From NCBI GenBank assembly GCA_016704655.1, contig JADIZR010000007.1, positions 124,001 to 188,000 of the forward strand: a stretch of DNA of 64,000 nt, given 5' to 3'. A model generated the notes under the pieces. It did no database searches. It was not told where the DNA came from and saw only the letters and a list, made by a program, of their open reading frames with translations. This DNA comes from Pseudomonadota bacterium (GTDB lineage Bacteria; Pseudomonadota; Gammaproteobacteria; Steroidobacterales; Steroidobacteraceae). Positions within the stretch are counted from its first letter, which is position 1. Each line of letters opens with the position of its first letter. Made by a program: the position numbers and the translations under genes. Positions 54,091 through 61,913 of the stretch are shown here, piece by piece.

Positions 54091-55281
54091 ATGACCAGGC
54101 TCTGGGACAAGGGCGCACCCCTCGACGAACGAGTGTTGCGCTTCACGGCCGGCGAAGACCATGCGCTCGACAACCGGCTCGTGGCCTACGACGTCCGCGC
54201 CTCGATCGCGCACGCCGAAATGCTGCAGGAATGCGGCCTGCTCGCGCAGGACGAGCTGGACGCGATCCGCAACGGACTGAACGAAATCGCGGCCGCCCAC
54301 GCCCGTGGCGAATGGTCCGTGACGCTGGACCTCGAAGACGGCCAGACGGCGCTCGAGACCTTGCTCACGCGCAAGATCGGTACCGCAGGCGCGCGTCTGC
54401 ATGCGGGTCGCTCACGCAACGACCAGGTGCTCACGGCACTTCGCCTGTATCTACGCGACGCAGTCGAAAGCCTGGCTGAGGGAGCCCGGCACGTCGCCGA
54501 GGCACTCGACGGCCTGGCGGCAGACCAGGGCTCGATCGCCCTGCCCGGCTACACGCACATGCAGCAGGCGATGCCGAGCTCGGTCGCGCTCTGGGCGCAG
54601 GGATTCGCCGCGGAAATCCGCGACGACATCGAGGGGCTGCGTCACTCGCACCGGCGCATCGGCAAGAATCCTCTCGGTTCCGCGGCGGGATATGGCACGC
54701 CAAACCTGCCCGTGAGCCGCGACGCTACGCGCGCCAGGCTGGCATTTCCTGCGAATCACGAGCCGGTGACGGCGGTGCAGCTGTCGCGCGGCAAAGCGGA
54801 AGCCGAAGTGCTGTTCCAGATCACGCTGTTGATGCAGGACGTCGGGCGGCTCGCGTCCGACCTGTTGCTGTTCTATACGCGGGAGTTCGGCTTCGTCCGG
54901 CTGCCCGATGCGTTCACGACCGGTTCGTCGATCATGCCGCAGAAGCGCAATCCGGACGTCTTCGAGCTGGTGCGCGGCCGCACGGCGACGGCGCAGGCGT
55001 GCCTGTCCGAGGTGCTCGGCATCACCGCCAAGTTGCCGTCGGGCTATCAGCGCGACCTGCAGCTGATCAAGGCGCCGCTGTTCCGCTCGATCGACGTCTG
55101 CCTCGAGTCGCTCGGCATCATGGCCGCCGCGATTCCAGAGGTGCAGTTCGTGCCGGAGCGCATCCGCATGGATGCCGACATTCATGCGGCGGCAGAGGCC
55201 AACGCGCTCGTCGCGCAGGAAGGCATCCCGTTTCGCGAGGCGTACCAGCGCATCGGGGCGAAGCACCGCCGCGAGGAGTAA
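54091..55281 (+). CDS. argH: argininosuccinate lyase
   Basis: ArgH splits argininosuccinate into arginine and fumarate. The 396-residue fumarase-superfamily protein has LHAGRSRNDQVLTALRLYLRD (split as LHAGRSRNDQVLTAL), PGYTHMQQAMPSS and the signature GSSIMPQKRNPD with the catalytic Ser loop. It is shorter than the 450-460 residue E. coli form at the C-terminus. ATG 54091 has AAGGAA upstream and is preferred to a codon 24 bp earlier inside the repeat. Last gene of the arginine cluster. Confidence 0.94.
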   Translation: MTRLWDKGAPLDERVLRFTAGEDHALDNRLVAYDVRASIAHAEMLQECGLLAQDELDAIRNGLNEIAAAHARGEWSVTLDLEDGQTALETLLTRKIGTAGARLHAGRSRNDQVLTALRLYLRDAVESLAEGARHVAEALDGLAADQGSIALPGYTHMQQAMPSSVALWAQGFAAEIRDDIEGLRHSHRRIGKNPLGSAAGYGTPNLPVSRDATRARLAFPANHEPVTAVQLSRGKAEAEVLFQITLLMQDVGRLASDLLLFYTREFGFVRLPDAFTTGSSIMPQKRNPDVFELVRGRTATAQACLSEVLGITAKLPSGYQRDLQLIKAPLFRSIDVCLESLGIMAAAIPEVQFVPERIRMDADIHAAAEANALVAQEGIPFREAYQRIGAKHRREE

Positions 55282-55340
55282 CGCGGCGCGCGTAGACGCG
55301 TTAGCATCGGAGGACTCGCAGACGCGTCGGAGTCCAAAGC

Positions 55341-56831
55341 ATGCGCAAGTCGATCGCCGTCACCACGTTGCGGACAGGTTCCGGCAGACACGCCATGAAC
55401 CCGTCCCTGGGGGCTCGTACCCTGAAGGGCACAAGCGCTCGCCGTCCATGGCTCGCGACGGTCTGCCGGAACCTGTCCGCAACGCGTGCCGGCTTCCCGA
55501 CGCTTTTCGCTGCGACAGTTGCGATTGGCTTGCTGGGCAGCGCCGCGTCCGCGGCGCCGGCGGACTTCTCCCGCCTCGGCAAGGACCTCACGCCGGTCGG
55601 CGCCGAACGCGCCGGCAATGCCGACGGCACGATTCCCGCGTGGGAAGGCGGACTGATGCAGCCTCCTGCCGGCTGGACACCGCAGCAGGGCTACATTGAC
55701 CCCTTCCCGAACGACAAACCGCTCTTCACGATCAATTCGACGAACGTCGGCGAGTACGAAGCGAAGCTGACGAAGGGACAGGCCGCGCTGCTGCGCAAGT
55801 ACCCGCAGAATTTCCGCATGACTGTGTATCCGACGCGCCGCACGGTAGGTTACCCGAAGGCCGTGACGGATCGCGTCATCGCGCAGGCCGGCAAGGTCTC
55901 GCTGCAGGGCTTCGGCCTCAAGGACCTGAACGGCTCGACCACGCCGTTCCCGATTCCCGAGAACGGTCTGCAGGCAATCTGGAATCACCTCGTGCGCTAT
56001 CTCGGCGGCGGCATCGTCCGCGCCGGACACTCGTTCCCGGTCCGACCGAACGGCGACTTCTACAAGATCGGTTTCAGCTCGCAGCGCATCTACGCGCAGA
56101 ACGTCGAGAACGTCGAGCCCAACCGGCTTTTCTACGCACTCGGCTATTTCACTGAACCGTCGACGCTGCGCGGCACGATCTTCCTGGTGCACGAACCGGT
56201 GGACCAGGTCGCGGAACAGCGCTCGGCGTGGATCTACAACTCCGGCCAACGCCGTGTGCGTCGTGCGCCTGATCTCGCGTACGACGGCATCAACGATGGC
56301 TCCGAGGGCATGCTGACGACCGACCAGGTCGACGGCTACAACGGCGCGCCCGACCGCTACCAGTGGCAACTGCTGGGCAAGCGCGAGATTTACGTGCCGT
56401 ACAACACGTACAGGCTCTCCGACAAGTCCCTCAAGTACAAGGACATCATCCAGCCGAAGTCGATCCATCCCGACTACGTGCGCTACGAACTGCACCGTGT
56501 GTGGGTGGTGGAAGGCACGCTCAAGCCGGGCCAGCGCCACATCTACGGCAAGCGCACGCTCTATCTCGATGAGGACAGCTGGTCGGTGCTGGCCGAGGAC
56601 GCCTACGACACGCGCGGCGGCTTGTGGCGTGCTGCGATGCACGGCCTGCTGCAGGCGTACGACGCGCAGGTTCCGTTCTACCGTTTCGGTATCTACCACG
56701 ACCTCAACAGCGGCGGATACCTCGTCGGCGGCCTCGACAACGAGGTCAAGGAACCGATCCAGTTCAACGCCAGGGCGAAGGTCGGGGACTTCCAGCCGGA
56801 CGCGCTCCGGCGCCTGGGCGGAACCCTCTAG
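55341..56831 (+). CDS. DUF1329 family secreted protein
   Basis: A 496-residue protein of the DUF1329 family (often called outer-membrane lipoprotein-sorting-like). Characteristic parts are GKDLTPVGAERAGNADGTIP, WEGGL, NVGEYEAKLTKGQAALLRKY and RHIYGKRTLYLDED. The signal peptide hydrophobic core (LFAATVAIGLLGSAASA) starts only at about residue 56, because a 119-bp inverted-repeat element sits inside the first codons and is read through in frame. Family members occur near lipid or sterol export and LolA-like genes. Function unproven. Confidence 0.8.
   Translation: MRKSIAVTTLRTGSGRHAMNPSLGARTLKGTSARRPWLATVCRNLSATRAGFPTLFAATVAIGLLGSAASAAPADFSRLGKDLTPVGAERAGNADGTIPAWEGGLMQPPAGWTPQQGYIDPFPNDKPLFTINSTNVGEYEAKLTKGQAALLRKYPQNFRMTVYPTRRTVGYPKAVTDRVIAQAGKVSLQGFGLKDLNGSTTPFPIPENGLQAIWNHLVRYLGGGIVRAGHSFPVRPNGDFYKIGFSSQRIYAQNVENVEPNRLFYALGYFTEPSTLRGTIFLVHEPVDQVAEQRSAWIYNSGQRRVRRAPDLAYDGINDGSEGMLTTDQVDGYNGAPDRYQWQLLGKREIYVPYNTYRLSDKSLKYKDIIQPKSIHPDYVRYELHRVWVVEGTLKPGQRHIYGKRTLYLDEDSWSVLAEDAYDTRGGLWRAAMHGLLQAYDAQVPFYRFGIYHDLNSGGYLVGGLDNEVKEPIQFNARAKVGDFQPDALRRLGGTL
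55366..55484. mobile_element. MITE-like inverted-repeat element inside the DUF1329 signal-peptide region
   Basis: Perfect 24-bp arms at 55366-55389 and 55461-55484, starting CGTTGCGGACAGGTTCC, flank a 71-bp centre. The element has no coding content of its own but stays open in the host frame and adds about 40 residues to the N-terminus of the DUF1329 protein. ATG codons inside it (55394) or the original ATG 55341 could both be used. Confidence 0.7.
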
Positions 56832-56843
56832 CGCGTCTTCAGG

Positions 56844-57122
56844 TCAGTCGAGGCCGAGCTGGAAGCCGGCGTCGAGGTCCTGCTTCGAATAGACCTTGAA
56901 GGAGATCAGCGTCTCCGAGCCCGTGATCCCGGGCAGCTTGCGCATCTTCTCGCTGATCACGCGTGCCAGGTCTTCGTTCTCACGCACGCGCACCAGCGCG
57001 ACGAGATCGTACTGGCCGGCCACCGAGAACACCTCGCTCACGCCTTCGAGCTCGGCCATCGTCTGTGCCAGCTCAGGCACCTTGTCGGTCTCGGCCTTGA
57101 TCAGGACGACGGCGGTCACCAT
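56844..57122 (-). CDS. stand-alone Lrp/AsnC ligand-binding (RAM) domain protein
   Basis: A 92-residue protein that consists only of the effector-binding domain of Lrp/AsnC regulators: VLIKAETDKVPELAQTMAEL, then VFSVAGQYDLVALVRV and LPGITGSETLISFKVY. The DNA-binding helix-turn-helix is absent. Such stand-alone RAM proteins oligomerise and sense amino acids. ATG 57120-57122 faces the heptamer array. It converges on the DUF1329 gene with a 12-bp gap. Confidence 0.88.
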   Translation of the reverse strand: MVTAVVLIKAETDKVPELAQTMAELEGVSEVFSVAGQYDLVALVRVRENEDLARVISEKMRKLPGITGSETLISFKVYSKQDLDAGFQLGLD

Positions 57123-57139
57123 GGGGAGCCTCAGAGGAA

Positions 57140-57294
57140 GTGATTAGTGAGTAGTGAGTAGTGAGTAGTCGGAGCGGATTCTAGCCCCAACCAAACCTCG
57201 CCGATCACTAATCACTACTCACTAATCACTACTCACTAATCACTACTCACTAATCACTAATCACTAATCACTAATCACTAATCACTACTCACTT
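57140..57294. repeat. inverted pair of heptamer arrays
   Basis: Left block 57140-57169 has TAGTGAG units. Right block 57204-57287 has twelve perfect MTCACTA heptamers, with a degenerate thirteenth to 57294. The blocks are reverse complements and can form a long stem around a 34-base loop. The last unit contains the stop codon of maiA (57289-57291). Not a CRISPR: units are 7 bp and have no spacers. Confidence 0.85.
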
Positions 57295-57963
57295 CCCTTC
57301 CGCGTCCGGCTGCTCCTCCGGCCGGGCCGACCGGAAGGCTGGCAGCCGCTCGAGGTGCGCGCAGATCGCGGCGAGCCGCGGATACGGCGCGACATCGACG
57401 CTGAAGCGGCGTGCGTTGTACATCTGCGGCACCAGGCACACGTCGGCGAGGGTCGCGGCGTTGCCGAAGCAGAAGCGCTGCTGGTCAACCTCGACCGGGG
57501 CGCCGGGTATCGAACCGACCCAGCGCTCGAGCCCCGCGAAACCACGCCCGATCCAGTGCGCCACCCAGCGGTTGACCGCTGCGTCGTCCGCGCCGAATTC
57601 ACGGCGCAGGTAACCCATGATCGGCAGGTTGTTGAGCGGATGCGTATCGCAAGCGACGACCATGGCCATGCCACGGACAGTCGCGCGATCCCGCGCCGAG
57701 CCAGGCAGCAGCTGCGGCTCCGGATGGATCTCGTCGAGGTATTCGCAAATGGCGAGCGATTGCGGGATGACGAAACCGTCGTCAGCCAGCGCAGGGATCA
57801 GTCCCTGCGGATTGACCGCGAGGTAATCGGGCTGGCGCTGCTCGCCGCCGTCGCGCAGCAGGTGCTTCGGCACGGACTCGTAGTCGAGGCCCTTGAGCGC
57901 CAACGCGATGCGGACGCGGAACGCGGCCGAGCTGCGCCAGTACGTGTACAGCCGGAATGCCAT
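57289..57963 (-). CDS. maiA: maleylacetoacetate/maleylpyruvate isomerase (zeta-class GST)
   Basis: A 224-residue zeta GST that isomerises maleyl to fumaryl acids with glutathione. The active site reads WRSSAAFRVRIALALKG: Ser-Ser is kept but the usual Cys of SSCxWRVRIAL is Ala. Further marks are NPQGLIPAL, IPQSLAICEYLDE and the zeta-type ACDTHPLNNLPIM. The next gene downstream in transcription order is absent; upstream lies an FAH-family hydrolase, its usual partner in tyrosine or gentisate breakdown. The stop codon lies inside the heptamer array. Confidence 0.85.
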   Translation of the reverse strand: MAFRLYTYWRSSAAFRVRIALALKGLDYESVPKHLLRDGGEQRQPDYLAVNPQGLIPALADDGFVIPQSLAICEYLDEIHPEPQLLPGSARDRATVRGMAMVVACDTHPLNNLPIMGYLRREFGADDAAVNRWVAHWIGRGFAGLERWVGSIPGAPVEVDQQRFCFGNAATLADVCLVPQMYNARRFSVDVAPYPRLAAICAHLERLPAFRSARPEEQPDAEGK

Positions 57964-57982
57964 CTGCCTTCTCCCGGAGCGT

Positions 57983-58671
<689 letters not shown>

Positions 58672-58675
<4 letters not shown>

Positions 58676-59245
58676 CGTGTGCTCCTCGGTGTGCGAACGT
58701 GCCGACGCCTGTACACGCAGCAACTCGGGCAGGAAGACTTCCTGGACCAGGATCGGCAGGCCGCCGAGCCTGTACACCGCGCGGCGGGCCCACATGGATG
58801 TGTCACCCGTGACGACGCGAGCAGCCTCGGCAAGCGGGTGGCCCGCAGGAAGCTCCGCGTATTCGAGCGGCTCGCGCTCGAGCGGCGCGTCCACCTGGCG
58901 CAGCGCCTCGCCGAGCGGCGAGTCACCGAGTTCGTGCAGCCACGGGTAATGTCCGAGCGTCGAGGCGGGCAACACGGTCTGCGCGAACACAATGCGCTCG
59001 CCGCTGGCGCAGAACTCAACATTGCGCAGCAGGCAGGTTTCGTCGTCGACCTGCAGCCGTTCGCGCAGTGGCGTGGAGAGCGCGGATTCACGCAACCCGC
59101 CGAGCCGCCGAAATTCCATCGCCGGACCGCACAACGCACGGACGCGCGCCGTGAGCATTCCCGGCTCGGCGAGCCAGGACAGCAGGTCGTGCGGCACACG
59201 CGCCGAGACGGCGGTGAGGGACGACCAATGCAAGGGATTGGCCAA
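58672..59245 (-). CDS. ubiC: chorismate lyase
   Basis: UbiC converts chorismate to 4-hydroxybenzoate and pyruvate, the first step of ubiquinone synthesis. About 190 residues are seen, with WLAEPGMLTARVRALCG, the substrate Arg region CLLRNVEFCASGERIVFAQT and the C-terminal glutamate in LVQEVFLPELL. No ATG start exists; TTG 59245 or 59233 are candidates. The frame runs without stop into the FAH gene. In another frame it ends at TGA 58672-58674, overlapping the FAH ATG. A lost stop or small indel is more likely than a real UbiC-FAH fusion. Confidence 0.72.
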
Positions 59246-59259
59246 GGGCCTGCAGCGTG

Positions 59260-61047
59260 TCAGAACTGGTCGGCGGTCAGCGCCATGATCGAGCTGCTGC
59301 CGGCACGCACGGCGACGCCGTAGGCCAGCACACGCGGCAGCACGTGCTCCGCATAGAACCTCGCCATCAGTACCTGCGTGCGCAGGAAGACGGGGTCGGT
59401 GCCGTCGGTCTCGAGCCTGGCGGTCGCAACCAGCGCGCCGCGTGCCAGCTGCCAGCCGCCGATGACGGTGCCCATCAACATCAGGTAGTTGAAGGCCGCG
59501 GAACTCACGAGTTCGGGATCCTTGCGCTCGCCCGCCAGCAGGTGCGATGAGCACAGCACGAGTTCGTCGAGTCCTTTTGCGAGCCACAGGCGGACGCTCG
59601 CCAGGCCCTCGCCCGCATTCGCGAGCGGCGCGTCGACGAGACGCATTTCCGACACGAACGCCGAGACGGTGGCGCCGCCGTCGCGCAGCAGCTTGCGGCC
59701 GACGAGATCGATCGCCTGGATTCCGTTGGTGCCTTCGTAGATCGAAGCGATGCGCGCGTCGCGGTAGTACTGCGCAACGCCGGTCTCCTCGACGTAACCC
59801 ATGCCGCCGTGCACCTGGATGCCGAGGGCCGTGACGTCCTGCCCGATTTCGGACGAGAACGCCTTGGCAATCGGCGTCATCAGGTCGCCGCGCGCCAGCC
59901 AGGCCGCCGACGTCTCGGGCGTGTCGCCATAGTTGCCGCGATCGAGGCACGACGCCGTGTAGTAACAGATGGCCCTGCACGCCTGCGTCAGCGATCGCAT
60001 CAGCAGCAGCGTGCGACGGATGTCCGGATGCCGGATGATCGCGACGCGGCTTTTTTCGCCCGCGGCGCGACCCTGCACGCGCTCGCGCGCGTACTTGACT
60101 GACGCCTGGTACGAACGGTCGGCGAGGCCCACGCCCTGCGCACCGACGCCGAGGCGCATGTAATTCATCATGGTGAACATGGCGGCGAGGCCTTCGTTCG
60201 GCACCCCGACCAGGTAACCCAGCGCCCCGCCACCGTCGCCGAACGCCATCACGCACGTGGGGCTCGCGTGGATGCCGAGCTTGTGCTCGACCGACACCGG
60301 GAACACGTCGTTGCGCTCGCCAGGCGTGCCGTCGGCATTCAGCTTGTACTTCGGGACGAGGAACAGTGAGATGCCCTTGGTGCCCTGCGGCGCTCCGGGC
60401 AGCCGCGCCAGCACCAGGTGCACGATGTTCGACGTCATGGGGTGGTCGCCCCAGGTAATGTAGATCTTGCGTCCTGTCAGCAGGTAGCTGCCGTCGGCCT
60501 GCGGTTCCGCACGAGTCGTGAGCGCGGCCAGGTCAGAGCCTGCCTGCGGCTCGGTCAGGCACATCGTGCCGGTCCATTCCCCCGAGACGAGCTTGCCGAG
60601 GTACTGCGCCTTCAGTTCATCGGAACCGTGACGATCGAGCGCGAGGATCGCACCCTGCGAAAGCTCGGGGCACAGCGCGAAGGCCACGTTGGCGCCGGAC
60701 CACATCTCGTCGCAGGCGATGGAGATCGTCTTCGGCAGGCCCTGGCCGCCAAAGTCGGGATTCGCGGCGATGCCCGGCCAGCCGCCCGCGCTGAACCTGG
60801 CATAGGCGTCGGTGAACTCAGGGGGCACCTGCACCGCCTTGTCCACGACCTGCACGCCCTTGCGATCACCAAGCCAGTTGGTCGGTGCGAGCACGCCGCT
60901 GGCAAAGCGACCGGCCTCTTCGAGCACGGCCTCGACCGTGTCTGCATCGACCGCCGAATACGCTTGCAGCGCCGCGACGTTCTTGAAGTCGGCGAGGTGC
61001 TCGATCGTGAATCGCATCTGCTGCAGGGGGGCGCTGTAATCGGGCAT
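59260..61047 (-). CDS. acyl-CoA dehydrogenase, long (DmdC-like) type
   Basis: A 595-residue FAD acyl-CoA dehydrogenase. The large class has an extended N-terminus (PLQQMRFTIEHL) and an added C-terminal helical domain, as in 3-methylmercaptopropionyl-CoA dehydrogenase DmdC and FadE-type relatives. FAD contacts are MCLTEPQAGSDLAALTT and KIYITWGDH, then QVHGGMGYVEE and the catalytic Glu in IYEGTNGIQAIDLVGRKL. Likely a fatty-acyl or related CoA substrate. ATG 61045-61047 has GGAG upstream. It ends 15 bp before the ubiC start. Confidence 0.87.
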   Translation of the reverse strand: MPDYSAPLQQMRFTIEHLADFKNVAALQAYSAVDADTVEAVLEEAGRFASGVLAPTNWLGDRKGVQVVDKAVQVPPEFTDAYARFSAGGWPGIAANPDFGGQGLPKTISIACDEMWSGANVAFALCPELSQGAILALDRHGSDELKAQYLGKLVSGEWTGTMCLTEPQAGSDLAALTTRAEPQADGSYLLTGRKIYITWGDHPMTSNIVHLVLARLPGAPQGTKGISLFLVPKYKLNADGTPGERNDVFPVSVEHKLGIHASPTCVMAFGDGGGALGYLVGVPNEGLAAMFTMMNYMRLGVGAQGVGLADRSYQASVKYARERVQGRAAGEKSRVAIIRHPDIRRTLLLMRSLTQACRAICYYTASCLDRGNYGDTPETSAAWLARGDLMTPIAKAFSSEIGQDVTALGIQVHGGMGYVEETGVAQYYRDARIASIYEGTNGIQAIDLVGRKLLRDGGATVSAFVSEMRLVDAPLANAGEGLASVRLWLAKGLDELVLCSSHLLAGERKDPELVSSAAFNYLMLMGTVIGGWQLARGALVATARLETDGTDPVFLRTQVLMARFYAEHVLPRVLAYGVAVRAGSSSIMALTADQF

Positions 61048-61166
61048 GGTCGGCTCCGGCGGGATCGTTTGTGCTGTGCAACAATCCATTTTGCCCTGCC
61101 CGGGCGGGTCCTGCCATGCCAGCCCGGCCCACGCGGGTACAATCGTTTTCTTGCCGCGAGGTTCGG

Positions 61167-61631
61167 ATGAGCATCTGGTTTCGACCCACGACGATCGAGC
61201 AGGTCCACGCCACCTTCAGTGGCGTCCGCGACATCAACCTGCACCTGGACATCAGGCTGACTGAGATCGGCGACGATTTCCTGCGCGGGTCGATTCCCGT
61301 GGACGAGCGCACCCGCCAGCCGTTCGGTCTGCTGCACGGCGGGGCCAGTGTCGTGCTGGCCGAGTCGCTGGGCAGCACCGCCAGCAATCTCTGTCTCGAT
61401 ACCAGCAAGTTTTACGCCGTTGGACAGGAGATCAGCGCAAATCACCTCCGTTCGGCGCGGTCCGGGCGGGTGACCGGAACGGCCCGGCCGGTGCATCTGG
61501 GCGGTCGATCCCAGGTCTGGGACATCCAGCTGCAGGACGAGGCTGGCCGGCTGACCTGCGTATCGAGACTGACCATGGCCGTCATCGCGGCGCCCGGGCG
61601 AGGCATGACGCTCGTCGGGAAGGAGAAATGA
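61167..61631 (+). CDS. hotdog-fold acyl-CoA thioesterase (PaaI/MenI type)
   Basis: A 154-residue thioesterase. The active-site helix reads PFGLLHGGASVVLAESLGS with the conserved Asn/Gln-His-Gly-Gly and Glu arrangement. The rest alternates strands (TGTARPVHLGGRSQVWDIQL). It hydrolyses an acyl- or aryl-CoA such as DHNA-CoA or hydroxybenzoyl-CoA. ATG 61167 has GAGG upstream. Divergent from the acyl-CoA dehydrogenase; the 119-bp gap should hold both promoters. Confidence 0.87.
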   Translation: MSIWFRPTTIEQVHATFSGVRDINLHLDIRLTEIGDDFLRGSIPVDERTRQPFGLLHGGASVVLAESLGSTASNLCLDTSKFYAVGQEISANHLRSARSGRVTGTARPVHLGGRSQVWDIQLQDEAGRLTCVSRLTMAVIAAPGRGMTLVGKEK

Positions 61632-61913
61632 TGCAGCACAGTCTCGCGCAGCGCCCTCGCGGCAATCCTCCTGGCTGCGGTGGCCGCGAGCGGCTGCGGC
61701 CTCAAAGGGCCACTCACCCTGCCGTCGAAGTCCGATGAGGTCGTGATCCGCGCGCCGGGCCAGGCCACGCCAGTAGAAGGCGAGACGACGGCGACGCCAT
61801 CGGCCACCACTCCTGCGGAACCAGCCCAGGAAACTCCCGCCAGGCCCAGGGACGAGCGCATCCCGCCCCCGCCGCTGCCGGGCGGGAAACCAGGCACCGC
61901 CCGCGGTGGTTGA
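61628..61913 (+). CDS. lptM: LptM-like lipoprotein (frame broken near the start)
   Basis: A small lipoprotein with SGCGLKGPLTLPSK, the LptM (YifL) core that helps LptD mature in the outer membrane, followed by a Pro/Thr/Ala-rich tail. The signal peptide SALAAILLAAVAASGC is in the same frame but has no start codon. The ATGs at 61628 and 61631 are in another frame that soon fails. One indel at about 61634-61650 would join them. ATG 61628 overlaps the thioesterase stop. The 3' end overlaps the polA GTG. Confidence 0.78.

Noticed and set aside
57140..57294. CRISPR array
   Set aside because: Units are 7 bp without spacers, no cas genes are present, and the blocks are inverted.
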